A stretch of DNA of 53,608 bases from a virus. Position 1 is the first letter of the stretch; each line of letters opens with the position of its first letter. The notes below the pieces were generated by a model, which was not told the origin of the DNA, made no database searches, and saw nothing but the letters and a program-made list of their open reading frames with translations. The translations under genes and the position numbers were made by a program. Below are positions 37,884 through 47,267 of the stretch, in pieces. The stretch is taken from positions 1 to 53,608 of the IMG/VR virus record IMGVR_UViG_3300025646_000055; one strand, written 5' to 3'.

Positions 37884-38183
37884 ATGAAATTAGGAATATA
37901 TGCTAGGGCAGGACAAATTGCTAACACCCCTAGTTTTATTGAAATAACAGCAGAATATAATGCAACTCGTTCAGATAGATTATGTGGGGGTGATTCTACA
38001 ACTCAAGTAGTTTATACTGCTACCTCTTCTACTATAGCTGATGCTTTTTTAAATGATGAATCTCTTTATACTGATAGTGCTTTAACTACTTTAGCAACAA
38101 CTGGTTTTTATACAGATACTATTGGGACTACTAATTATGGATGGAATTCATCAACAGGATGGGTAGGTGAATATCCTTGTTAA
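37884..38183 (+). CDS. Small fibre-associated protein
   Basis: 99 aa, beginning 4 nt after the fibre gene. Thr/Ser/Asp-rich, with SLYTDSALTTLATTGFYTD (about 69-87) and a Trp/Tyr-rich end. Short proteins like this often cap or chaperone the fibre encoded upstream. No family recognised. Confidence 0.5.
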   Translation: MKLGIYARAGQIANTPSFIEITAEYNATRSDRLCGGDSTTQVVYTATSSTIADAFLNDESLYTDSALTTLATTGFYTDTIGTTNYGWNSSTGWVGEYPC

Positions 38184-38195
38184 TATGTATGTTAT

Positions 38196-38642
38196 ATGTG
38201 GTTATATAAAGAAAAAGAAATACAAACAGTTGAAGATTTTGGAGAAAATTCCCCATTTGGGTTTATTTACATAGTTACACATCTTCCTACAGGTAAAAAA
38301 TATTTAGGTAAAAAATCTTTATTTCATACCTTAAATAAAAAATTAGGTAAAAAAGAACTTGCACAACAACCTGTTACAAGGGGTAGAACTAAAACAACAA
38401 AACAAATAATAAAAGAATCTGATTGGAAAACATATTATGGTTCAGAAGAATTTATTAAACAAAAAATCAAAGAAGGTAAACAAGAAGAATTTACTCGTGA
38501 AATAATACAATTAGTATATAGTAAAAAATTACTTACATATTTTGAATGTAAATATCAATTTATGTATGGTGTATTAGAAAACACAGACTGGGTAAATAAT
38601 AATATTTTAGGAAAGTTTTTTAGTAAAGACTTTGATATTTAA
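38196..38642 (+). CDS. GIY-YIG-like endonuclease
   Basis: 148 aa. GFIYIVTHLPTGKKYLGKKS (about 22-41) carries the Y...Y-hydrophobic-G arrangement of GIY-YIG nucleases; SDWKTYYGS (about 74-82) and YFECKYQFMYG (about 115-125), with its Glu, fit the later catalytic elements. It precedes the primase by 24 nt. It may be a homing or Seg-like enzyme or a DNA-repair nuclease of marine T4-like phages. The first G of GIY is replaced by F, so this is a divergent member. Confidence 0.6.
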   Translation: MWLYKEKEIQTVEDFGENSPFGFIYIVTHLPTGKKYLGKKSLFHTLNKKLGKKELAQQPVTRGRTKTTKQIIKESDWKTYYGSEEFIKQKIKEGKQEEFTREIIQLVYSKKLLTYFECKYQFMYGVLENTDWVNNNILGKFFSKDFDI

Positions 38643-38666
38643 AATAAATTTCTTATATTAATTGTT

Positions 38667-39596
38667 ATGATAAATGAACTTCTAGTAAATCTAGTAGACT
38701 CGGTTTTAGGTGCTGGTAAAAGAACATCAAGAGGAAATGTAGCATACCATTGTCCTTATTGCAACCATCATAAACCTAAATTAGAAGTTAATTTCTCTCA
38801 AAATAAAAAAGGATATAATCCTTGGCATTGTTGGGTTTGTGATAAGAGGGGTTCTAAAATATCTTTACTATTTAAAAAAATAGGAGCATCTTCTGAAAAA
38901 TTTGAAGAATTAAAAAATTTAATAGGATCTGAAACTGAAGTTAAAGAAGATTTAACTCTTAAAACTGAAGTTAAATTACCATCTGAGTTTAAAGAAATAT
39001 TAAATAATAAAGATCTTCTAGCCCGTCATGCTTTGGTATATTTAAAAAACAGAGGTCTTACAGAAGATGATATTTTAAAATATGGGATAGGGTATTGCGA
39101 CTCAGGGAATTATTCTAAAATGATAATTATTCCTTCATATGATGAAGAAGGAAAATTAAATTATTTCACAGGACGTTCTTTTGAAAAAAATCCTTATGTT
39201 AAGTATAGAAACCCAGATGTTTCCCGAGATATAATACCATTTGGTTTGTTTATTAATTGGGAAATACCGTTAATTCTTTGCGAAGGAGCTTTTGACGCCA
39301 TAGCCATTAAAAGAAATGCTATCCCGTTATTAGGCAAGAATATTCAAGAAAATTTAATGAAAAAAATTGTTACTTCAAAGGTACAAAAAATATACATTGC
39401 TTTAGATTCTGATGCTAAAAAACAAGCTTTAAAGTTTGTTGAAGAGTTTATGAATGAAGGTAAAGAAGTATATTTAGTAGAACTTGAAGGTAAAGATCCA
39501 AGTGAGATGGGTTTTGAACAATTTACTAAACTAATCCAAAATACTTTTCCTCTCACTCAATATGATTTAATGGAAAAGAAACTCGAACTTATATGA
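38667..39596 (+). CDS. gp61: DNA primase (gp61/DnaG-type)
   Basis: 309 aa. N-terminal zinc-binding domain C29-x2-C32 ... C55-x2-C58 with HCWVC; TOPRIM core E206 in LILCEGAFD, then D247-x-D249 in IALDSDAKK. It makes the RNA primers for the lagging strand with a gp41-type helicase (not in this window). Length and domain order fit small phage primases. It overlaps the next gene by ATGA, coupling it to the RecB-type nuclease. Confidence 0.88.
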   Translation: MINELLVNLVDSVLGAGKRTSRGNVAYHCPYCNHHKPKLEVNFSQNKKGYNPWHCWVCDKRGSKISLLFKKIGASSEKFEELKNLIGSETEVKEDLTLKTEVKLPSEFKEILNNKDLLARHALVYLKNRGLTEDDILKYGIGYCDSGNYSKMIIIPSYDEEGKLNYFTGRSFEKNPYVKYRNPDVSRDIIPFGLFINWEIPLILCEGAFDAIAIKRNAIPLLGKNIQENLMKKIVTSKVQKIYIALDSDAKKQALKFVEEFMNEGKEVYLVELEGKDPSEMGFEQFTKLIQNTFPLTQYDLMEKKLELI

Positions 39597-40366
39597 GTAA
39601 AAGAAATATTAAAAAATCCTATGATAGAATTCTAGAAATTTCTGAGGATGCTAAGCAAATCACAATGCCAGACTCACGTTATTACAGACGTAATGGTGAA
39701 TATTATCCCTCAGTAACCTATGTTTTATCATATTATCCTAAGGGTAAATTTTTTGAAGATTGGCTTAAAAAAGTAGGATACTCAGCTGATTATATTGTTA
39801 AAAAATCTGGTGAGGAAGGTACACAAGTACATGAGATGATTGAGGCTTATTTAAATGGTGAAGAATTAAATTTTCTTAATATTCATGGTCGTCCTCAATA
39901 CCATCCTGATGTATGGCAGATGTTTTTAAGATTTGTAGAATGGTGGGAAACTTACAAACCAACTCTAATTGAAACCGAAGTACATTTATTTTCAGATGTA
40001 CTTAAAGTAGCAGGTACTTGTGATATGGTTTGTGAAATTAATGGTGAACTTTGGATTGTAGATTTTAAAACATCTAATCATCTTCAACCTACTTATGATT
40101 TACAAACCGCAGTTTATGGTAAATGTTATGAAGAATGTTATGGTAAAGTTCCTCAACGTTTTGGAATTCTTTGGTTAAAATCAAATAAAAGAAAACATGC
40201 TGTAGGTAAAATGCAAGGTAAAGGGTGGGAAATGTATGAATCTTCTCGCTCATATGAAGAAAATTTAGATATATTTTTAACAGTTAAAAAATTATTTGAT
40301 TTAGAAAACCCTCAACATAAACCTATATTTACAGAATTTCGTACCTCAGCAAAACGTAATTTGTAG
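39593..40366 (+). CDS. PD-(D/E)XK exonuclease, RecB/Cas4-like
   Basis: 257 aa. The motif order of RecB-family nucleases is visible: GTQVH (76-80), ETEV (127-130), AGTCDMV (140-146, D144) and IVDFKTSN (155-162, D157-F-K159), then a QTAVYGK helix (171-177). No Fe-S cysteines of Cas4 type. Likely acts on DNA ends in recombination or host DNA breakdown. It begins in the primase stop (ATGA overlap). Confidence 0.85.
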   Translation: MSKRNIKKSYDRILEISEDAKQITMPDSRYYRRNGEYYPSVTYVLSYYPKGKFFEDWLKKVGYSADYIVKKSGEEGTQVHEMIEAYLNGEELNFLNIHGRPQYHPDVWQMFLRFVEWWETYKPTLIETEVHLFSDVLKVAGTCDMVCEINGELWIVDFKTSNHLQPTYDLQTAVYGKCYEECYGKVPQRFGILWLKSNKRKHAVGKMQGKGWEMYESSRSYEENLDIFLTVKKLFDLENPQHKPIFTEFRTSAKRNL

Positions 40367-40382
40367 ATATTATGTTTTTTTC

Positions 40383-40400
40383 ATATATTTATACATAAAC
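40383..40400 (+). promoter_or_regulatory. Late-type promoter
   Basis: ATATATTTATACATAAAC, 9 nt before ATG 40409; it starts the internal-protein cassette. Confidence 0.5.
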
Positions 40401-40408
40401 GTGTATAA

Positions 40409-41374
40409 ATGATATCATTATTAAAATTAATATTAGAGGATAATGGTAATCCTAAAGGTATTATACTAGCTGGAGGTGCTGGTGTTGGAAAATCATATGT
40501 GGTTAGAAATTTATTAGGAGATTTAAATGAAAAAACTGGAATTTTTACCCCTAAAGGTTCAAATTTAAAATTTAAATATATGAACCCTGATGATATTGTA
40601 GAAAAAGAAGGAACTTCTTTGGGGGTAGCTATGGGGAAATTTAAAGAAATATTCCAGGATGCTCAAAATAAAAAAGAAAATATCATTTGGGATACTACCG
40701 CAGCTAATATCAAAAATACAATGGCTCAAATGCCGGGGTATGATAAATTTATGGTTATGGTTTATACTCACCCTATAATTTCGTTGTATCAAAATGCAAA
40801 AAGGGAAAGAACATTACCTATGGAAGCTGCTATTAAAACTTGGGATGGTGTTTACAGTAATATAGAGGAATATAAAAAATTATTTGGAGATAAATTTGTT
40901 TTAATTAAAAATGTTATCCCTGGATATGAAAAACAGGTTCAAGAATTTGATAAAGCTGTAGCTGGTGGTAAGGATAGTTTAAAACAATACTTAGAAAATT
41001 TAATAGCTAACAATCAAGAACAATTTAAATCTTCATTTTCAAAAGAATTTGAATTTGAAAATAAAGAAATTGAACAGGCGTTTAATGATGCTTTACCTGA
41101 AACCTCTTACGATGAGAAAAAAGATAAGAGTATTTTAAAAGGAGTGAAAAAAGAATTTCAAAAAGATTATTTAAAAAAGAATGAAGATCCTGGTTCTAAA
41201 GTATTAGAAAAAAAACTCCAGTCAGCTCGTAATACAAAAGAAAAAAATGAACAAAATTACAATGAAGATTTAGAAGGTATTGTTAATAAATTAACATCTT
41301 CTAAATTTAAAGAAATTACCGAACCTAATTCTGAAGAAGATATCAAATCTAAATTTAATTCTTTTTTAAAATGA
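40409..41374 (+). CDS. P-loop kinase (zeta-toxin-like) with leader
   Basis: 321 aa. A short leader LLKLILE (4-10) is followed by Walker A GGAGVGKS (22-29), then NPDDIVEK and IIWDTTAAN (about 91-99), a layout like zeta-toxin and polynucleotide kinases, and RERTLPMEAAIKTWDGVY, a lid-like helix. The C-terminal third is a Lys/Glu coiled region. The leader ends in L-x-E, as in the other proteins of this cassette, so packaging in the head is possible. The substrate may be a nucleotide, a sugar nucleotide or RNA end. It overlaps the next gene by ATGA. Confidence 0.65.
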   Translation: MISLLKLILEDNGNPKGIILAGGAGVGKSYVVRNLLGDLNEKTGIFTPKGSNLKFKYMNPDDIVEKEGTSLGVAMGKFKEIFQDAQNKKENIIWDTTAANIKNTMAQMPGYDKFMVMVYTHPIISLYQNAKRERTLPMEAAIKTWDGVYSNIEEYKKLFGDKFVLIKNVIPGYEKQVQEFDKAVAGGKDSLKQYLENLIANNQEQFKSSFSKEFEFENKEIEQAFNDALPETSYDEKKDKSILKGVKKEFQKDYLKKNEDPGSKVLEKKLQSARNTKEKNEQNYNEDLEGIVNKLTSSKFKEITEPNSEEDIKSKFNSFLK

Positions 41375-43887
41375 ATGAATTGTCTCAATTTTTAGTAGAT
41401 AGCATTTTAAATGAAGCTGAATCTGATGTAATTACTGCTTTATTTGGGGGAGGTTTTAAACCACCTACTAAAGGCCACTTAGAGGTAGTTTTAAAAGCTA
41501 TTCAAGACAACCCAGAAATAGACCAAGTTTATATAATTGTTGGAGCCGGGGTTAGAAATGGCATTTCACAAGAACAATCTGTTAAAATCTGGGAGAAATA
41601 CAAAAAATTAATCCCTAAAACTACAGAAATTATAGAAGCAGGTTCTCCTATATCTTGGATAAAAGATTATTTAAAAGATCATTCTGAAGATAAAACCTAT
41701 ATTTTAATAGGGGCTAGAGAGGGTGATGAAGAAGATGAAAAAGATTTAGAACAAAGATCCAATTTACTCCAGAAATATGGGGGTGAAATAAAACCTATTT
41801 ATACTAAAGGTGGAATTAGTGGTACAAAAGCAAGAGAAGCTGCTAAACAATCTAAAGAAGCATTCTACCAATTTATCCCTGATCAATTTTCAGATTCAGA
41901 TAAAGAAGAAATTTATAATATTATAATACCAACACTAAATGAGGTAGATGAATTAAAAGAAAATTTAAATGAAAATGCTACATATTCTTCAGATATAGAT
42001 TATAAACAACATATTAAAGAATTAACTAAACATATGTTAGAGAAGGGTATGAATATTACCCCATTACCAAAAGTAATATTTAGAAATGGTGATAGTAATA
42101 ATGCACGTAATTTCTTTGGTAAAACAGCATATTATGACCCAAATACTCAAACTATAGTACTTTATACTGAGGGTCGTCATCCTAAAGATATTGTCCGTTC
42201 ATTTTCCCATGAAATGATACACCATATCCAAAATTTAGAAGGCAGATTAGGTAATATACAGGGTACAAATACAATGGAAGATGACCATTTAGATAAATTA
42301 GAACAAGAAGCTAATTTAAATGGTACAATGACATTTAGAAATTGGACTGATAGCTTAAACGAAAAGAAAAATAAAGATCCATTTGGTATAAATCAATATG
42401 CTCGTGAATTAGCTAAAGGTTTAGAAGAAGAATTAGACGAAGGTCGTAAAAAGAAAAAAGACCCTAAAACCGGTACAGGTAAAAAATTAGATATACCTGG
42501 TGGATTAGAAGAAGGTAAACAAGTTGGTCTTTTATATCATTTTACTAGTACAAATTCATTAGATAAAATATTAAAAGATAATAAAATAAATGGTTCTTTT
42601 ATGTATGAAGTAGGTGATAAAGAATTATATGGTGTTTCTACTACTCGTAATAAAAATTTAAATTATGATCTTCAAAGAAATAATGTAAGAATAACTCTTG
42701 ATGGTAATAAATTATCTAATAATTATAAAATAACTCCTAGAGATTATTTTGAAAGACAATATAATATTCCTGATAACCCCCAAACAATTGATGAAGACGA
42801 GGAAGTTATTTTAACACCTAAAGGATACATTAATAATATAAAAAATTATATTTTAGCTGTTGATAAAGTAAAAGATTTAGAAGAAAGTAGAAAAAAGAAA
42901 AAAGACCCTAAAAAAGGAACAGGTAAAAAACCAGAAGGATCTGGTCGTAAAAATTTTAATGTAGAAAACGTAAGACAAGTTCCTATAAATGAAAATGTTC
43001 CTAGTGCCAAAGATGATGGTAAAGCTACCCCTTATGGTTCAGGGTATGAAAAAGTTAAGGAAGAAATGTTCCAATCTTCAAAAATTGAAAACCAACTAAA
43101 ACAAAAATACTTAGAAGTATTAGAAAAACTTTTCTTATTTGAAAAAGGTAATTATATTGAACTTAATTTAATTAAAATTAAACCCGAATATAAAGGTAAA
43201 GGATGGGCTACTAAAATATTAGATGATTTATCCGAATATGCTCAAGAAAATAATAAAATATTAACATTAACTCCCTCAGATACTTTTGGAGCTTCTAAAT
43301 CAAGATTAGAAAAGTTTTATAAACGTTTTGGTTTTGTTCCTAATAAAGGAAAAAATAAGGATTTTACTACTAAAGATACAATGATTAGACCCTTAAGTGA
43401 AGATACAAGTGAATTATTTACTATCTATTTGGATATGGATGGTGTTATTGCTGATTTTGATAAAAGATTTACTGAACTAGCAGGTATGGGTCCTAGAGAA
43501 TATGAAGATTCTTTTGGTACTGAAAAATTTTGGGATTTTATTGATAATAAACACGGTGTTAAGTTTTGGACTGGTATAGAATGGATGCCTGAAGGTCAAA
43601 AACTATACAATTTTGTTAAACAATTTGACCATAAATTACTATCAGCCCCTTCAAGAAATGATGCTTCTAAAATAGGTAAAAGAATGTGGGCTAAGAAAAA
43701 TACCCCAGGAACTCAATTGATATTAGCTGCAGCTGTTAACAAACAAAATTATGCTGATAAATCTAATATATTAATTGATGATAGAGAAAAAAATATCCAA
43801 CAGTGGAAAGATGCTGGTGGAATAGGTATTTTATTTAAATCTACAGATCAGGTTATTGATGAGTTAAAAAAGATTATGAATTTATGA
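41371..43887 (+). CDS. Five-enzyme polyprotein (NTase-peptidase-ART-GNAT-HAD)
   Basis: 838 aa. Modules: leader 1-15 ending SILNE; cytidylyltransferase-type domain (GGGFKPPTKGH, 26-36; ISGTKAR, 149-155); Zn-peptidase HEMIHH (280-285) with E313 as possible third ligand; ADP-ribosyltransferase-like YHFTSTNSLDKIL (389-401), STTR (423-426), DEDEEVIL (474-481); GNAT acetyltransferase YKGKGWATKIL (607-617); HAD phosphatase YLDMDGVIADFD (686-697) with LIDDRE (801-806). L/I-x-E sites at 189-191, 199-201, 329-331, 355-357, 379-381, 503-505, 539-541 and 675-677 fall at the module boundaries. Lys-rich linkers KKKKDPKTGTGKK and KKKKDPKKGTGKK repeat. Likely cut by the prohead protease and injected; this is inference. 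Confidence 0.7.
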   Translation: MNELSQFLVDSILNEAESDVITALFGGGFKPPTKGHLEVVLKAIQDNPEIDQVYIIVGAGVRNGISQEQSVKIWEKYKKLIPKTTEIIEAGSPISWIKDYLKDHSEDKTYILIGAREGDEEDEKDLEQRSNLLQKYGGEIKPIYTKGGISGTKAREAAKQSKEAFYQFIPDQFSDSDKEEIYNIIIPTLNEVDELKENLNENATYSSDIDYKQHIKELTKHMLEKGMNITPLPKVIFRNGDSNNARNFFGKTAYYDPNTQTIVLYTEGRHPKDIVRSFSHEMIHHIQNLEGRLGNIQGTNTMEDDHLDKLEQEANLNGTMTFRNWTDSLNEKKNKDPFGINQYARELAKGLEEELDEGRKKKKDPKTGTGKKLDIPGGLEEGKQVGLLYHFTSTNSLDKILKDNKINGSFMYEVGDKELYGVSTTRNKNLNYDLQRNNVRITLDGNKLSNNYKITPRDYFERQYNIPDNPQTIDEDEEVILTPKGYINNIKNYILAVDKVKDLEESRKKKKDPKKGTGKKPEGSGRKNFNVENVRQVPINENVPSAKDDGKATPYGSGYEKVKEEMFQSSKIENQLKQKYLEVLEKLFLFEKGNYIELNLIKIKPEYKGKGWATKILDDLSEYAQENNKILTLTPSDTFGASKSRLEKFYKRFGFVPNKGKNKDFTTKDTMIRPLSEDTSELFTIYLDMDGVIADFDKRFTELAGMGPREYEDSFGTEKFWDFIDNKHGVKFWTGIEWMPEGQKLYNFVKQFDHKLLSAPSRNDASKIGKRMWAKKNTPGTQLILAAAVNKQNYADKSNILIDDREKNIQQWKDAGGIGILFKSTDQVIDELKKIMNL

Positions 43888-44462
43888 AAAAAGATAATGT
43901 TTTAAAAAAAGAGTTTAGTAAACGAGATGTAGAACGCATGCGTAACCTTGTAAAGGGAAATACAGGGAACAGAACAACTCAAGGTGTAGGTTTTTCTAAA
44001 AAACAAGAATTTCATAAAGAAGGAGATGTATGGGAAGAAGATGGTAGGACTTGGACTATTAAAAATGGTTTAAAACAAAATATAACTAAATTAGATAAAG
44101 CTAAAAAAGCACATTTATTTCCAATGTTTTGTCCTTCTTGTAAGTCTAAAATGACTCCCCATATTGATAAACAATATTATAAAATACATAAAAAATGTTT
44201 AAATTGTGTTATTGATATGGAACATCAAATCCGTGTTGAGGGAAGATGGGAAGAGTATGAAAAAGAAATGAAAAATAAAGAAATTGATTCTATTATAGAA
44301 GATTATACAAAATGGATAAATGATTTTATCCAAGGTAATACTCAATCTTATATTGCTGAAAATGGTGATATAGAGACTTGGAAAGAAAATACTAATAAAG
44401 AAGAATTAGTTAAAAGATTAGAGGAAGGTATTGCTTTTCTTAAAAGTATGAAAGTTTCTTAA
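43884..44462 (+). CDS. Zinc-finger phage protein
   Basis: 192 aa. C83-x2-C86 (FCPSCKSKM) and C105-x2-C108 (KKCLNCV) make a four-Cys zinc knuckle followed by MEHQIRVEGRWEEYEKEM. The N-terminal KKEFSKRDVERMRNLVKG is helical and basic. I have seen this zinc-domain pattern in T4-like marine phages without a known role. It overlaps the polyprotein stop (ATGA) and so is co-translated. Nucleic-acid binding is plausible. Confidence 0.65.
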   Translation: MKKDNVLKKEFSKRDVERMRNLVKGNTGNRTTQGVGFSKKQEFHKEGDVWEEDGRTWTIKNGLKQNITKLDKAKKAHLFPMFCPSCKSKMTPHIDKQYYKIHKKCLNCVIDMEHQIRVEGRWEEYEKEMKNKEIDSIIEDYTKWINDFIQGNTQSYIAENGDIETWKENTNKEELVKRLEEGIAFLKSMKVS

Positions 44463-44466
44463 AATT

Positions 44467-44484
44467 AATATTTATATTTATAAT
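44467..44484 (+). promoter_or_regulatory. Possible late promoter
   Basis: AATATTTATATTTATAAT immediately before ATG 44487; a doubled ATATTTATA half-element. Confidence 0.45.
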
Positions 44485-44486
44485 AT

Positions 44487-44663
44487 ATGGGAATATTTGA
44501 TAAATTAAAATACGGTAACACTTTTGGTAAAACAGTTTCAATTAAAGATACTGTAGTAAAACAATATCCAAAAGAGATAAAACAAGTAGAAGAACCTATA
44601 GTTGAAAAACCTAAATCAAAAAAGAAATCAACCCCATCTTTGGATATCGAAGAAACCCTTTAA
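44487..44663 (+). CDS. Hypothetical 58-aa protein
   Basis: 58 aa, MGIFDKLKYGNTFGKTVSIK then a Pro/Lys/Glu-rich tail ending SLDIEETL. It sits directly after a late-type element and ends at the base before the next ATG. The tail is probably disordered. A small internal head protein is possible given its neighbours; no family recognised. Confidence 0.55.
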   Translation: MGIFDKLKYGNTFGKTVSIKDTVVKQYPKEIKQVEEPIVEKPKSKKKSTPSLDIEETL

Positions 44664-47267
44664 ATGTTTAAAATGAAAGACTTAAAAAAAATACAAGAAT
44701 TCTTTTCTAAACCTATAAACGAAGAAGAAAAATCATTTGCTGATTATTCTAATAATGAGTTAGCAGCATATCTTAAAAATAATCCTACAGATACAAAAGC
44801 ATCATCCGAACTTCATAAACGTTCTCAAAAACTTAAAGCTTTAACTAGAACAGATGAATCAGTAAACGAAGGCATGTATAAAAAAGAAGGATGGCTTGTA
44901 AAATCAAATGATGATGATACTAAATATATTGTTGTCCATACATCTGATGTAGAAAATAAATCAAATAGAATTAGTGATATTTATAAAGATAAAAAACTAG
45001 CTATCAAAAGAGCAGCTTTTCTAAACAAAAAATTAAGAGGATTGGATGAATCTATACTAAGTGAAAAGAAACCAAGTAAAATAGTTTGGGATACTAAAAA
45101 AATTTCTGCTGCAAAAAGAATCAATGTTAGAAAGTGGTACATGAAAACCTATCCTATCGATGAACTTGGCGGTGAAATAAATCAAAAACTTACACTATGG
45201 GATGTTTACACTTACTTATCACAGGGGTATGATGTATATAAAGTTATCGGTGTATCTGATAGTGTTATAAGAGAAAGAGTATTTGAAAAACTATCTAAGG
45301 TTCTTGATGTTGATTACGATACTATTTACAATATGTTTGAATCAGTAAATGAAGCTCAGTTTAAAGACTTACAAATAGGAGATGAATTTTTAAGATTTGG
45401 TAAAAATGGCCAACTTTGGGTAAAAACATCAGACAGGCAAGCCAAATTTGTGAAAAATGTGGGTAAAAAAACAGCTAAATATAACAAAAGTTCGGGTTCA
45501 TTAGAGGTTTTTCCACCAACGATGGATATAACCTTAGAATCAGTAAACGAGGCAACCCCTATTCAAAAGATTTTTCGTAAGATAGGTTGGGGTGGTGATT
45601 GGTGGACTCCACAAGATTATGCAAAACAGATAAAAAATTTACCTGATAACACTTTAAAAATTTGGTATAACTCTGCTAAATCTAATAAAGGTATTCCAAA
45701 TACTCCACTAGCATTTCAACAAAAATTAACAAAGATTGAAATGGAAAAGAGAGGTCTTTTAGAATCAGTATATGAAAATAATCTAGGACATGCTGAAGTA
45801 AGAAAAGTAGAAAAAAATTTATCTCTTGCTCAAAAAGAAGAGTTATCTAAATTAATAAAATCTGGAAAGATTAAAACAAGTGATGATCTTAAAAATTGGC
45901 TACCATCCATAAAAGAATCAATAAATGAACAAGAATACGCTAAACCATCTATCAGTGATTACAAAGTAGGTGATATTCTTAAATTTAAAGATGGAGAAGA
46001 ATGGTTAGTTGTTAAACCTGGAATGAGGGGATCTTCTAATCGAAGAAATTCTGATGAAATTACCATCAAACCTTATAATAAACTAGCAAAAGATAGAAAC
46101 GTTAGTTTAGCTATTGATGCTACTATATCATATCTAAATGATGTAGTTGATAAGATCATTAAAAAATCAGCTGATAATGTTAATGAAGCAATTATAAGTA
46201 ATAATCTAGATAAAATGGTCGACCTAGTTGTAGAAGGTGCTGAACCTAAGAATGTACTAGAAACTAAAGAAGAAGATCTTCAACTAAAAAATCTCCATTC
46301 TAAAATAGAAAAATATTATGGTAGAAAATTAGAACCTAGCCAAATTAATACACTCCAGGGTAAAGATAAGGTAATATCTAATTTATTATCACAATATCGA
46401 AAATTATCTAGAAGTTTAAACGAACAAGAAGAAGATCCAATCGATATCATCACAATGGATGTTCCATTATTTATCCGTGTTTTAGAATATGCTAGAGAAG
46501 ATGCCCAAGCAGATATGGATTTACACGATTTAACTGAAAAAGCAATTGCCGCTACTAAACAACAAGGTATACTCCAGATGGACGATTATGATATGTTAGT
46601 TGGTGAATTAGAGCAATTAAATGAAGAATTTCTTAACCCAGGTAAAAGACCTATTATAACAAATAAACAAGGTGAAAAATTTGTTTTACAAGGATTTACA
46701 ATTGGGGGATATTATTTAATTCCATATGATGGTTATAAATATTGGGAGCATTTTAGAGTACCTAAAGAACAATGGATACCAGAAAAATCAATTAATTGGG
46801 GTGATTATAATTTTACTCAACAACAATTTGAAAAACTTAAGGCTTTTAACAGTGAGAAAGAAAAAGAAGTAAATAAAAAATTTCAAGATATGAATGAAAT
46901 CCAATCTTTAGAAGATCAAGCTAAAGTTTATTGGATGCAACAATTAAAAGCTGGTAAAATTGATAAACTACCTAAAGATCCTAAAGAAGCATTTTTAATC
47001 CAAATGATGAAAGATCAAATAGATCACGATGAAGAAACTTTACGTCGTGAACGTGGTTTAGAAGAAAAAATTCGTGAAATCATTGAAACTATTAAATTAG
47101 GTCAAAATTTAAATGAATCTACACTTTGTAAAAGAGGTCAGGACTACATTAAAGCAAGAAAAGCTGCCGGAGAAAAATCATCAGCTTATCTTTCAGGTCG
47201 TGCAGTAAAAGTATGTAAAGGTGATATTAAATTTAAAGGTAAAAAACAAAAAGATTTTAAAGGATAA
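44664..47267 (+). CDS. Putative internal-head polyprotein with V/I/L-N-E repeats
   Basis: 867 aa. Leader KKIQEFFSKPINE (8-20), then repeated candidate cleavage sites: SVNE (66-69), SVNE (227-230), SVNE (293-296), SINE (419-422), NVNE (505-508), SLNE (584-587), QLNE (651-654) and NLNE (815-818), several followed by Gly or Ala. Pieces between sites have different folds: beta barrels such as YKVGDILKFKDGEEWLVV (about 433-450), helical units, and a C-terminal CKRGQDYIKARKAAG domain seen in marine phage proteins. ATG 44673 is an alternative start. Function: likely several small packaged proteins made as one chain. Confidence 0.6.
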   Translation: MFKMKDLKKIQEFFSKPINEEEKSFADYSNNELAAYLKNNPTDTKASSELHKRSQKLKALTRTDESVNEGMYKKEGWLVKSNDDDTKYIVVHTSDVENKSNRISDIYKDKKLAIKRAAFLNKKLRGLDESILSEKKPSKIVWDTKKISAAKRINVRKWYMKTYPIDELGGEINQKLTLWDVYTYLSQGYDVYKVIGVSDSVIRERVFEKLSKVLDVDYDTIYNMFESVNEAQFKDLQIGDEFLRFGKNGQLWVKTSDRQAKFVKNVGKKTAKYNKSSGSLEVFPPTMDITLESVNEATPIQKIFRKIGWGGDWWTPQDYAKQIKNLPDNTLKIWYNSAKSNKGIPNTPLAFQQKLTKIEMEKRGLLESVYENNLGHAEVRKVEKNLSLAQKEELSKLIKSGKIKTSDDLKNWLPSIKESINEQEYAKPSISDYKVGDILKFKDGEEWLVVKPGMRGSSNRRNSDEITIKPYNKLAKDRNVSLAIDATISYLNDVVDKIIKKSADNVNEAIISNNLDKMVDLVVEGAEPKNVLETKEEDLQLKNLHSKIEKYYGRKLEPSQINTLQGKDKVISNLLSQYRKLSRSLNEQEEDPIDIITMDVPLFIRVLEYAREDAQADMDLHDLTEKAIAATKQQGILQMDDYDMLVGELEQLNEEFLNPGKRPIITNKQGEKFVLQGFTIGGYYLIPYDGYKYWEHFRVPKEQWIPEKSINWGDYNFTQQQFEKLKAFNSEKEKEVNKKFQDMNEIQSLEDQAKVYWMQQLKAGKIDKLPKDPKEAFLIQMMKDQIDHDEETLRRERGLEEKIREIIETIKLGQNLNESTLCKRGQDYIKARKAAGEKSSAYLSGRAVKVCKGDIKFKGKKQKDFKG

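Noticed and set aside
41371-43887. Assembly artefact joining five genes
   Set aside because: The frame is continuous, linkers are repeated in kind, junctions all carry L/I-x-E sites, and both neighbours overlap by ATGA, which argues for a genuine fusion.
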